Origin: Bacteroidales bacterium
GTDB taxonomy: Bacteria; Bacteroidota; Bacteroidia; Bacteroidales; ML635J-15
DNA: 7,333 nt
Assembly (NCBI GenBank): GCA_028701945.1
Contig: JAQVPT010000185.1
Coordinates: 1-7,333, forward strand
Direction of reading: 5' to 3'
The translations under genes and the position numbers were made by a program. The notes beneath the pieces were generated by a model, which worked only from the letters and a program-made list of their open reading frames with translations, was not told the origin of the DNA and did not search any database. Shown here piece after piece: positions 1-6,139 of the stretch (within the stretch, counting starts at the first letter, position 1; every line of letters begins with the position of its first letter).

Positions 1-133
1 TCATGCTCTCCCCTATTTTAAGCGGAAAATAATCATATCCAAAAAAAATATCATTAACCTCAGTATTTTCGTCGGTACATGCCGTAAAAATCACAATTAT
101 CGAGATTAGTAATATTAATAAATATTTATTCAT
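1..133 (-). CDS. Putative lipoprotein, N-terminal part only (cut by window edge)
   Basis: This reading frame starts at the ATG complementary to 131-133 and runs off the window after 44 codons. The start is short and basic-polar (MNKY), followed by a hydrophobic stretch at about residues 5-17 and a lipobox-like FTAC with the cysteine at residue 19. That is a signal peptidase II lipoprotein signal. The residues after the cysteine are T-D-E-N; acidic residues directly after the lipidated Cys resemble the lipoprotein export signals that direct Bacteroidota lipoproteins to the cell surface, so surface exposure is possible but inferred. Residues 33-41 (YDYFPLKIG) recall small Bacteroidota lipoproteins that begin their mature domain with a YFPL..G motif, but I cannot name a family. 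The gene begins 9 bases after the mnmA stop, so it is probably co-transcribed with mnmA. No Shine-Dalgarno sequence is visible. Function unknown. Confidence 0.72.
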   Translation of the reverse strand, partial: MNKYLLILLISIIVIFTACTDENTEVNDIFFGYDYFPLKIGESM

Positions 134-142
134 AAAACAAAA

Positions 143-1255
143 TTACGAAATTTTAACAATAATACCTCCGGCAACAACATCATCCCCTTCGTAAATTACA
201 GCAGATTGTCCCGGCGTTATTGCAGATACTGGATTTTTGAATCTGATATATATTTTATCATCTTTCTGATTAATTATACAAATTTCCCCAGCATTATTAT
301 ATCTGATTTTACAAACCGCCTTCATGTTATCGGGGATTTTTGCGTATTTCATTAAATTAATGTTTGTAATAACTAATTCATCGCTCAGCAACTCATTGCG
401 TGTTCCCAGAGTAATAATATTATTATCAGCATCAATTTTTAGAACGTAAACAGGATAACCCATTGCAATTTCTAATCCTTTACGTTGTCCGATGGTATAA
501 AAAGGATACCCTTTATGTTTTCCAATTATTTTGCCTGTGGTATCTATAAAATCACCATTCCCAATTTTATTGTCAATATCAGGAACTCTTTCTCGTAAAA
601 AGCTACGATAATCATCGTCAGGGATAAAGCAAATTTCTTGGCTTTCACGTTTTGAAGCAAGTTTTTCGTAATTATTTTTGCGAGCTATTTCGCGAACTTC
701 GGTTTTGGTAAGCAATCCAAGCGGAAACATTGTACGTGAAAGATTTTCTTGAGTTAGTGTCCACAAAAAATAAGTTTGGTCTTTGGTTTTATCAACACCT
801 TGACGTAAAAAATATCTGCCATTTTCGAAAACTACCTGAGCATAATGACCAGTTGCAAGATATCTGCAATTAAGCTTATCGGCTTCTTCGAGCATTTTAC
901 CCCATTTTATTGTTTTATTGCAAACAACACAAGGATTTGGAGTAAGTCCAGAAAGGTATTCATTTACAAAATTATCAATAACATTTTTATCAAAAACATC
1001 TCTAACGTCAATTATCTGGTGATTAAAACCAAGACTTTCAGCGAGTTTTTTTGCTTCAAACAACGAATCGGCGTTGCAGCATCCTGATTCTTTTTCCATG
1101 CAAGCTTTTGAGATAGAATCATAAGAGCGAAAAGTCATACCTTCAATCTCACAATCCTGATCTTTAAGCAACAAAGCTGCAACCGAGCTATCGGTGCCAC
1201 CACTCATTGCAAGCAAAACCTTATCTTTTTTTACATTATTCCCTACAAGATTCAT
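143..1255 (-). CDS. mnmA: tRNA-specific 2-thiouridylase MnmA
   Basis: Cytoplasmic enzyme that uses ATP and a relayed persulfide sulfur to make 2-thiouridine at the wobble position U34 of tRNA-Lys, -Glu and -Gln. At 370 residues it has the normal family length. Residues 18-24 (SGGTDSS) are the PP-loop that binds ATP, with T where many homologues have V. Cys112 in NPCVVCNKTIKW matches the conserved catalytic cysteine and Cys209 in SQEICFIPDDD the second, persulfide-forming cysteine. TGHYA lies at 135-139, the tRNA-contact region GQRKGL at 256-261, and the C-terminal beta-barrel signature TPGQSAVIYEGD at 347-358. Extra cysteines at 52, 59, 60 and 109 follow a pattern I associate with Bacteroidota MnmA. 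The ATG complementary to 1253-1255 is the natural start, since the PP-loop begins 17 residues in. It lies 13 bases downstream of the MORN-repeat gene and 9 bases upstream of the lipoprotein gene, suggesting one operon. The identification is secure. Confidence 0.96.
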   Translation of the reverse strand: MNLVGNNVKKDKVLLAMSGGTDSSVAALLLKDQDCEIEGMTFRSYDSISKACMEKESGCCNADSLFEAKKLAESLGFNHQIIDVRDVFDKNVIDNFVNEYLSGLTPNPCVVCNKTIKWGKMLEEADKLNCRYLATGHYAQVVFENGRYFLRQGVDKTKDQTYFLWTLTQENLSRTMFPLGLLTKTEVREIARKNNYEKLASKRESQEICFIPDDDYRSFLRERVPDIDNKIGNGDFIDTTGKIIGKHKGYPFYTIGQRKGLEIAMGYPVYVLKIDADNNIITLGTRNELLSDELVITNINLMKYAKIPDNMKAVCKIRYNNAGEICIINQKDDKIYIRFKNPVSAITPGQSAVIYEGDDVVAGGIIVKIS

Positions 1256-1268
1256 AATTTACATGTTT

Positions 1269-2159
1269 TCAATTTCCATAAGGATTGTTTGCTTTTGAAG
1301 GTTTAAAAAAATCAAAAGGATTATCCATATAATCTTCGGGTTGCTTAAACAAATGTTGATTTTCTTTTGCCCATTCTTCTTTATTACGCCATTCTTCCAT
1401 TAATTCATCGTAATTGTCGGGTTGCCCCATGATATAATTCACTGTATCAATTCCTTTATCATCAGTAAAAACCAACCATTCACCAGTTCTTCGTCCTTCT
1501 ACAAACATTCCTTGCTCCTCTATAACACCTTCAGGCGTATAAAGTTTCCATAATCCATCTTTTAGATTGTTTTTATAAGGTCCTTCTTCTATTTTTAATC
1601 CAGATTGAAAGAATTTTTCGTAATAGCCATGTTTTTTCCCATCTTTATAATTACAGTGCAGAACTTTGCGATTTGTGCTAGGATAATACATTATAACTTC
1701 GCCGTTTGCTTGCCCCTTATCGTTATAATTTATTATTGATGCTAATGTTCCGTCTTCAAAATATATTTTCCAATTACCAATTCTCTCTTTCTTATCGTTA
1801 TATTGACCTTTTGCAGCATCATTGCCAGTTTTCCAATAAATTTCCGTAGTAGCAAAACCCTTATCGTCATAATTCATTACCGATTTTATCTTTCCATTTG
1901 AATGATAAAACATAAAAGTACCCGTAGGTTGGTCATCAATGAAAAAACCTTTATACTTAATTTTGCCACTGTCATAATACTTAATCCATTTACCTTGTTT
2001 ATTTTTATTAATGTCAATATAATTAGTTATAGTGTCATTCTGCATTGTCCCAACTGCCTGAGCTATTGCAAAAGAATTAAATCCACAAATAGCGATAATT
2101 ATAATCAAACTCTTAATAAAAAAGAGGTTTTTCTTACAGAAAATGTGTGTTTGTTTCAT
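1269..2159 (-). CDS. Secreted MORN-variant (YwqK-type) repeat protein
   Basis: A 296-residue protein with an N-terminal signal peptide: basic start, hydrophobic core at about 11-30, and a likely cut after AIA (33) or AQA (35). From about residue 56 to 236 it is built of roughly seven repeats of 22-25 residues with the pattern G-x-W-x-x-Y/F-x-x-x-G-x-x-x-x-x-x-x-Y-x-x-x-x-x-x-G, for example starting at GKWIKYY (56), GTFMFYH (80), GNWKIYF (128), GLWKLYT (202) and GEWLVFT (226). This is the MORN-variant repeat of YwqK-like proteins, often labelled 'toxin-antitoxin system YwqK family antitoxin' although that function is not established for secreted Bacteroidota members. The repeats form an elongated beta-sheet, probably a binding surface in the periplasm or at the cell surface. 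The C-terminal tail (about 250-296) is acidic and aromatic with no repeat. It is the first gene of the probable minus-strand operon with mnmA. Its partner is unknown. Confidence 0.85.
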   Translation of the reverse strand: MKQTHIFCKKNLFFIKSLIIIIAICGFNSFAIAQAVGTMQNDTITNYIDINKNKQGKWIKYYDSGKIKYKGFFIDDQPTGTFMFYHSNGKIKSVMNYDDKGFATTEIYWKTGNDAAKGQYNDKKERIGNWKIYFEDGTLASIINYNDKGQANGEVIMYYPSTNRKVLHCNYKDGKKHGYYEKFFQSGLKIEEGPYKNNLKDGLWKLYTPEGVIEEQGMFVEGRRTGEWLVFTDDKGIDTVNYIMGQPDNYDELMEEWRNKEEWAKENQHLFKQPEDYMDNPFDFFKPSKANNPYGN

Positions 2160-2225
2160 AAAATGTCAATTATTTCAATTTAATAACTTTATAAGTATTA
2201 ATTTTATTGTTTTGTTTCACTTTAG

Positions 2226-2234
2226 CAAAATATA
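2226..2234 (-). promoter_or_regulatory. Weak candidate -7 element for the MORN/mnmA operon
   Basis: Read on the minus strand, the bases are TATATTTTG, which is the Bacteroidota -7 consensus TAnnTTTG with one extra base in the spacer. It would give a leader of roughly 60 bases before the ATG of the MORN-repeat gene. No TTG is visible at the expected -33 distance. The region is so AT-rich that a near match is expected by chance, so this is only a candidate. Confidence 0.25.
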
Positions 2235-2356
2235 TGCCTTGTGATAAATCTTAGAGGTTAAAAATACATTTTTTTTTGCAAACACAAAGTTTTTTATTGA
2301 GTTCGCTTGCGATGAGTAAACATATGTGTCAATTTTTGAATATTTATCGGACAATA

Positions 2357-2388
2357 ATGAAAAAAAAACAATACTTCGTTTTTTTCAT
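2357..2388. repeat. Inverted repeat ATGAAAAAAA / TTTTTTTCAT
   Basis: Two perfect 10-base arms, 2357-2366 and 2379-2388, are separated by 12 bases. As RNA or cruciform DNA this would be a weak, almost purely A-T stem. The right arm lies where the -33 contact of the 2402-2409 promoter should be, so the tract could act as a bent A-tract or operator, but it may be chance in such AT-rich sequence. No G-C stem is present, so it does not look like a normal intrinsic terminator. Confidence 0.4.
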
Positions 2389-2401
2389 AAAATTATAGTT
2401 T

Positions 2402-2409
2402 TAACTTTG
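2402..2409 (+). promoter_or_regulatory. -7 promoter element (TAACTTTG) of the acyl-CoA synthetase block
   Basis: An exact match to the Bacteroidota sigma-factor -7 consensus TAnnTTTG. The expected -33 TTTG is replaced by a T-run at 2379-2385, about the right distance away. Transcription would start only a few bases downstream, at about 2413-2417, on or past the ATG at 2411. The first ATG clearly inside such a transcript is at 2435, which decides the start chosen for the next gene. Confidence 0.55.
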
Positions 2410-2434
2410 CATGAAACATAAAAATTCAGAAAAA

Positions 2435-4492
2435 ATGATAAATAATAAATTATTAAATCCTAAGAGCGTTGTTGTTGTTGGAGGTTCGGACGATATTACA
2501 AAACCTGGAGGAAAAATTCTTAAAAATTTAATCGATGGACATTTTGCAGGGAATCTTTATGTAGTTAATCCTAAACTTGACGAAGTTCAGGGAATAAAAT
2601 CTTACCGCAGTGTCGAAGAGTTGCCACAAACAGACTGTGCAATAATTGCTATTGCTGCAAAATATTGTTTGCAGAGTGTCGAAGTGCTAACTAGTCAAAA
2701 AGAAACTCGAGGTTTTATAATTTTATCAGCAGGCTTTAGCGAAGAAAATGAAGAAGGTGCAAAATTAGAGGATAAAATTGTTGAGACAATTAATAATGTG
2801 GGTGGCAGTTTAATTGGGCCTAATTGTGTTGGCTTATTAAATCAAACATATAATGGAATTTTCACAACTCCGATCCCCGAGCTTGATGAGCAAGGTGTAG
2901 ATTTCATTTCAGGTTCGGGTGCAACTGCTGTATTTATAATTGAATCTGCAGTTCCTAAAGGCTTACGATTTTCTTCAGTATATTCGGTTGGAAATTCTGC
3001 CCAAATTGGAGTTGAAGAAATATTAAAACATTTGGACGAAACTTATGAGCACGGCAAAAGTGCACCCGTCAAAATACTATATATTGAAAACATCGATAAG
3101 CCTGATATGCTATATAAACATGCATCGTCGCTTATTAGAAAAGGAGCAAAAATTGCAGCGATTAAAGCAGGTGGTTCCGAAGCAGGCAGTCGTGCAGCCT
3201 CATCGCATACAGGTGCTTTAGCAAGTAGTGATGTCGCAGTTAATGCGTTATTTAGAAAAGCTGGAATTGTTCGCTGTTATGGTCGAGACGAGCTTGCAAC
3301 AGTAGCTTCAATATTTATGCACCCAATAGCAAAAGGTAAAAATGTCGCTATAATTACTCATGCGGGTGGGCCTGCGGTAATGCTTACAGATTCTTTAAGC
3401 GATGGTGGGTTAAATATTCCTCATATCGAAGGGGCAAAAGCCGATGCTCTTTTAGAAAAATTGTATCCCGGTAGCTCGGTTTCTAATCCAATTGACTTTT
3501 TGGCAACAGGAACTGCAGAACAATTAGGAGATATAATTGATGCTTGCGAAAATGATTTTAACGAAATAGATGCAATGGCGGTTATTTTTGGTAGTCCTGG
3601 ACTTACATCAGTTTATGATGTTTACGACTTGTTGGACGAAAAAATGAAGACATGCAAAAAGCCAATATATCCAATTTTACCTTCAATTATAAATGTTAAA
3701 GATGAAATCGACCATTTTATCGCCAAAGGTAGAATTAACTTTCCTGATGAAGTAAGTTTTGGAAATGCCTTATGTAAAGTCGTCAATACCCCTAAACCAC
3801 AAACTGATAACATAGTTTTGCCTAAGATTGACAAAAACAAAATTAGACAGGTAATTGATAAGGCTGAAAATGGTTATTTAAGCCCTGATGAAGTATTTAC
3901 TTTACTTGATGCAGCAGGAATCGACAGAGCTTACGAGCGTGTTGTTGAGAATGTTGAAGATGCACTGGCATTTGCAAATGAATTTGGTTTTCCGCTAGTA
4001 ATGAAAGTCGTTGGACCTGTTCATAAATCAGACGTTGGAGGCGTAGTGCTAAATGTAAAAGACGAAGAAACTATCAGACGTGAATTTGTTAGACTTATGG
4101 CTATCAAAGACACTTATGCAGTTTTGATGGGCGAAATGCTTAGCGGTACCGAAGTATTTATTGGTGCGAAACGCGAAGATAAATTCGGGCACATGGTTCT
4201 TGCAGGACTCGGTGGAATATTTATCGAAGTTTTCCACGATGTTAATACTTCAATCTCACCAGTATCAGAAGATGAAGCAGAGTTTATGATTAAAAATCTT
4301 AAATCATATAAAATTATCGAAGGAATTCGAGGCCAAGAAGGTGTTAATCAAGATGTTATGAAAGAACAGATTAGAAGGATTTCGGCCTTAGTTGAAGCAG
4401 CACCTGAAATTTTTGAGATGGACTTAAATCCTCTTCTTGGAAACTCAAAATACGTAAAAGCGGTTGATGCACGAATTCGCATCGAAAAATAA
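2435..4492 (+). CDS. ADP-forming acyl-CoA (acetate-CoA) synthetase, fused alpha-beta
   Basis: Cytoplasmic enzyme of the NDP-forming acyl-CoA synthetase superfamily, converting acyl-CoA + ADP + Pi to acid + ATP + CoA. In anaerobes this yields ATP from acetyl-CoA or amino-acid-derived acyl-CoAs. The 685 residues equal alpha plus beta subunits in one chain. In order: CoA-binding domain with VVVVGGSDDITKPGG (12-26) and GPNCVG (128-133); succinyl-CoA-ligase-like domains with SSHTGA (256-261), whose His258 matches the phosphohistidine of the alpha subunit, and HAGGPAVM (309-316); then an ATP-grasp domain from about 472, with MKVVGP..HKSDVGG (523-536), GLGGIFIEVFHDV (591-603) and the metal-binding EMDLNP (661-666). 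An upstream in-frame ATG at 2411 would add eight polar residues, but the promoter at 2402-2409 and the domain's usual start (MINNKLLNPKS) favour 2435. A small membrane-protein gene follows after one base. The acyl substrate cannot be read from sequence; acetate is the default guess. Confidence 0.92.
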   Translation: MINNKLLNPKSVVVVGGSDDITKPGGKILKNLIDGHFAGNLYVVNPKLDEVQGIKSYRSVEELPQTDCAIIAIAAKYCLQSVEVLTSQKETRGFIILSAGFSEENEEGAKLEDKIVETINNVGGSLIGPNCVGLLNQTYNGIFTTPIPELDEQGVDFISGSGATAVFIIESAVPKGLRFSSVYSVGNSAQIGVEEILKHLDETYEHGKSAPVKILYIENIDKPDMLYKHASSLIRKGAKIAAIKAGGSEAGSRAASSHTGALASSDVAVNALFRKAGIVRCYGRDELATVASIFMHPIAKGKNVAIITHAGGPAVMLTDSLSDGGLNIPHIEGAKADALLEKLYPGSSVSNPIDFLATGTAEQLGDIIDACENDFNEIDAMAVIFGSPGLTSVYDVYDLLDEKMKTCKKPIYPILPSIINVKDEIDHFIAKGRINFPDEVSFGNALCKVVNTPKPQTDNIVLPKIDKNKIRQVIDKAENGYLSPDEVFTLLDAAGIDRAYERVVENVEDALAFANEFGFPLVMKVVGPVHKSDVGGVVLNVKDEETIRREFVRLMAIKDTYAVLMGEMLSGTEVFIGAKREDKFGHMVLAGLGGIFIEVFHDVNTSISPVSEDEAEFMIKNLKSYKIIEGIRGQEGVNQDVMKEQIRRISALVEAAPEIFEMDLNPLLGNSKYVKAVDARIRIEK

Positions 4493-4493
4493 A

Positions 4494-4652
4494 ATGAAAA
4501 AACTTAAAGATTTTTCGAAACACGAAAAACTGCTGATAGTAATGCTAATTCTATCAATAATATTGGTAGTTTTTTCTTGGGATAGAATAAGCGAAAAAGC
4601 AGGAAAAGTTCTCAATTTATACACTACAGGCACAATTGAAGAAACCGAATAA
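4494..4652 (+). CDS. Small single-pass membrane protein, unknown function
   Basis: A 52-residue protein whose ATG follows the synthetase stop codon after a single base, so translation is probably coupled. The frame stays open upstream into the synthetase gene to a TTG at 4464, but the adjacent ATG fits better. The N-terminus is basic and soluble (about 1-12, five Lys plus a His), then one transmembrane helix at about 13-30 (LLIVMLILSIILVVFSW), then a polar tail with DRISEKAGKV and an acidic end. The charge pattern predicts the N-terminus inside and the tail outside. There is no cleavable signal or lipobox. I do not recognise the family. A 16-base gap to the next membrane-protein gene suggests the two act together, perhaps as a small accessory subunit, but this is inference. 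Confidence 0.72.
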   Translation: MKKLKDFSKHEKLLIVMLILSIILVVFSWDRISEKAGKVLNLYTTGTIEETE

Positions 4653-4668
4653 TTAACAATCTTAGATT

Positions 4669-5364
4669 ATGAAAAAAAATGATTTTATATTTATATTAGC
4701 GATAATTTTATGTCTGCTACCATTTTTCTTAGTCCCTCAAGTTTACGACTTTTATAATACTTTTAATAAAGAACATGGCATGATAATGAGTTTTATCAAG
4801 TTTGCAATACTTGCAACTCTTGGTGAATCTATTGGATTGAGAATAAAATCTGGAGTATATAATCAAAAAGGTTTTGGAATCATTCCACGTGCTATTGTCT
4901 GGGGTTTTTTGGGATTAGGAATAAAAATGGCATTTGTTATTTTTGCAGTAGGGACACCTGCTTTTCTCACATACATGGGAATGACAGATGCCGTTCAAGT
5001 GTTTAAGGGAGAGCTTAGTTGGGCAAAAGTTTTTGTAGCTTTTTGTGTTAGTGCAACAATGAACATTATTTTTGCTCCTATCTTTATGACATTTCATAAA
5101 ATAACCGATACTCATATTTTGAATAACGGCGGTACACTATCAGGATTATTAAAACCGATTAAATTTAAAGAAATTTTTCCAGCACTAAACTGGTCTGTAC
5201 AATGGGGCTTTGTCTTTAAAAAAACCATCCCATTTTTTTGGATACCAGCACATACAATTACGTTTTGTTTGCCAGAAGAATGGCAGATTTTATTTGCAGC
5301 CTTATTGGGAGTTGCACTTGGAGTATTGTTGTCAATTGCAGCAATTATGGGACAAAAAAAATAG
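4669..5364 (+). CDS. Polytopic membrane protein, possibly Mpv17/PMP22-like
   Basis: A 231-residue inner-membrane protein with five or six hydrophobic segments, at about 6-23, 38-55, 74-103, 118-141, 180-199 and 205-227. No signal peptide or catalytic motif is seen. The C-terminal part (FAPIFMTFHKITD at 135-147, then a W-rich segment with KKTIPFFWIPAHTITFCLP at 184-202 and EEWQILFAALLGVALGVLLS to 222) follows the outline of the Mpv17/PMP22 signature: a G/F-P segment, then W-P-x-x-x-x-x-x-F-x-x-P, an R/W-containing loop, and a final helix ending in LS. Mpv17 proteins are small channels of peroxisomal and mitochondrial membranes, with poorly known bacterial relatives. I judge the resemblance by eye only; an unrelated conserved membrane protein is the alternative. 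It sits 16 bases after the 52-residue membrane protein and probably belongs to the acyl-CoA synthetase transcript. Confidence 0.75.
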   Translation: MKKNDFIFILAIILCLLPFFLVPQVYDFYNTFNKEHGMIMSFIKFAILATLGESIGLRIKSGVYNQKGFGIIPRAIVWGFLGLGIKMAFVIFAVGTPAFLTYMGMTDAVQVFKGELSWAKVFVAFCVSATMNIIFAPIFMTFHKITDTHILNNGGTLSGLLKPIKFKEIFPALNWSVQWGFVFKKTIPFFWIPAHTITFCLPEEWQILFAALLGVALGVLLSIAAIMGQKK

Positions 5365-5372
5365 AAAAACAC

Positions 5373-5394
5373 TTGCTAAAACAAGCAACTTTTA
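5373..5394 (+). terminator. Possible weak hairpin after the membrane-protein gene
   Basis: TTGCT (5373-5377) and AGCAA (5384-5388) can form a 5-bp stem with a 6-base loop, followed by a short C-TTTT (5389-5393). It lies 9 bases after the stop codon at 5364, the usual place for a terminator. The stem is short and the T-run brief, so at best it would be a leaky terminator before yggS. Confidence 0.3.
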
Positions 5395-5422
5395 AAGATA
5401 TAATAAGTTATTAATATAATGT

Positions 5423-5427
5423 AAGGA
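5423..5427 (+). promoter_or_regulatory. Shine-Dalgarno-like site (AAGGA) before yggS
   Basis: AAGGA lies 7 bases before the ATG at 5435, an ideal Shine-Dalgarno spacing. The other gene starts in this window lack a purine-rich site of this kind, as is normal in Bacteroidota, so this one stands out. It supports the chosen start of yggS but may be coincidental. Confidence 0.45.
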
Positions 5428-5434
5428 ATAAAAA

Positions 5435-6115
5435 ATGAGTACGATTAAGGATAAAATAATCAGCTTCAAAAATGAGTTACCCGAAAATGTGAAATTAGTA
5501 GCCGTTTCTAAAACTCATCCATCAGAGATGATTAAGGAAGCCTATTCTGCTGGTCAAAGGATTTTTGGCGAAAATAAGGTGCAAGAAATGATTGCCAAAC
5601 ATGATGAACTTAAAAATCTTGATATTAATTGGCATTTAATTGGGCACTTGCAAAGAAATAAAGTAAAATACATTGCCGAATTTGTTGACCTAATTCATAG
5701 CGTTGACAGCCTCAAACTATTGAAAGAAATAAATAAGCAAGCTATCAATAACTCAAGGACAATTAATTGTCTATTACAGTTTCACATTGCGAGTGAAGAC
5801 ACAAAATTTGGATTGAATTTTGAAGAGGCAGTTGAGATATTACAATCCGAAGATTATAAAAAACTAACTAATGTAAAAATTATTGGTGTAATGGGGATGG
5901 CAAGTTTTACTGAAGATGAAGTAAAGGTACGTTCCGAATTTACAAATTTACAAGAAATATATAACAATCTTAAAACCAACTATTTTAAAGACTCAAACGA
6001 CTTTAAAGAAATAAGCATGGGAATGAGCAACGACTGGGAACTTGCAATAGAATCGGGCAGCACAATGGTTCGAGTAGGAAGCACTATTTTTGGTTACAGA
6101 AGCTGTAGTTTATAA
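5435..6115 (+). CDS. yggS: YggS/PROSC family PLP homeostasis protein
   Basis: Cytoplasmic pyridoxal 5'-phosphate carrier and homeostasis protein with a fold-type III TIM barrel like the N-terminal domain of alanine racemase. It is not known as an enzyme, and loss in other bacteria disturbs B6 and amino-acid pools. The 226-residue length is typical. The PLP-binding lysine is K26 in LVAVSKTHP (21-29). Other family motifs are FGENKVQE (44-51), the HLIGHLQRNK segment (67-76), GVMGMA (151-156), SMGMSNDW (194-201) and the phosphate-binding RVGSTIFG (213-220). The 70-base gap upstream holds a weak hairpin and no consensus -7 element; an AAGGA sits 7 bases before the ATG. A TATAAT at 5399-5404 lies 20 bases after a TTGCTA, but primary Bacteroidota promoters do not normally look like that. 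The gene ends 24 bases before the PorP/SprF gene. The identification is secure. Confidence 0.95.
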   Translation: MSTIKDKIISFKNELPENVKLVAVSKTHPSEMIKEAYSAGQRIFGENKVQEMIAKHDELKNLDINWHLIGHLQRNKVKYIAEFVDLIHSVDSLKLLKEINKQAINNSRTINCLLQFHIASEDTKFGLNFEEAVEILQSEDYKKLTNVKIIGVMGMASFTEDEVKVRSEFTNLQEIYNNLKTNYFKDSNDFKEISMGMSNDWELAIESGSTMVRVGSTIFGYRSCSL

Positions 6116-6124
6116 TTTAATACG

Positions 6125-6132
6125 TATATTTG
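6125..6132 (+). promoter_or_regulatory. -7 promoter element (TATATTTG) before the PorP/SprF gene
   Basis: An exact match to the Bacteroidota -7 consensus TAnnTTTG, in the 24-base gap between yggS and the next gene. No clear TTTG is seen at -33. The ATG at 6140 is needed for a complete signal peptide, so a transcript from here would have a leader of only a few bases or none. The gene pair downstream could therefore be expressed apart from yggS. Confidence 0.45.
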
Positions 6133-6139
6133 TTTTCTA

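Larger units (their letters stand above)
2160..2434. other. Divergent intergenic region between the two gene blocks
   Basis: This 275-base, very AT-rich gap separates the minus-strand MORN/mnmA operon from the plus-strand acyl-CoA synthetase block, so it must hold promoters for both directions. I find no convincing coding frame or structured RNA. Visible elements are the plus-strand -7 element near 2405, a poly-A/poly-T inverted repeat at 2357-2388, an 8-base palindrome ACATATGT at 2320-2327, and a weak minus-strand -7-like site near 2230. Confidence 0.7.

Noticed and set aside
845..1087. Open frame of 80 codons on the plus strand inside mnmA
   Set aside because: It lies wholly antisense to a secure gene, has no recognisable motif and no promoter-like element. 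AT-rich coding DNA often leaves such frames open.
1902..2183. Open frame of 93 codons on the plus strand over the 5' end of the MORN-repeat gene
   Set aside because: It is antisense to a gene with a clear signal peptide and repeats, and its own sequence shows no domain.
2303..2310. CGCTTGCG near-palindrome in the divergent gap
   Set aside because: The 2-base loop is too small to form a hairpin and nothing around it supports a regulator site.
4445..4633. Minus-strand frame opposite the 52-residue membrane protein
   Set aside because: The plus-strand frame has operon spacing and a clean transmembrane helix; the antisense frame has neither.
5210..5395. Plus-strand frame overlapping the 3' end of the polytopic membrane protein gene
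   Set aside because: It is a shifted frame within the membrane-protein gene with no start signal and low-complexity composition.
6092..6110. Hairpin TACAG-AAG-CTGTA with flanking G-T pairs at the end of yggS
   Set aside because: The stem depends on three G-U pairs beyond five Watson-Crick pairs, lies inside the coding end of yggS, and is not followed by a T-run, so a terminator is not supported.
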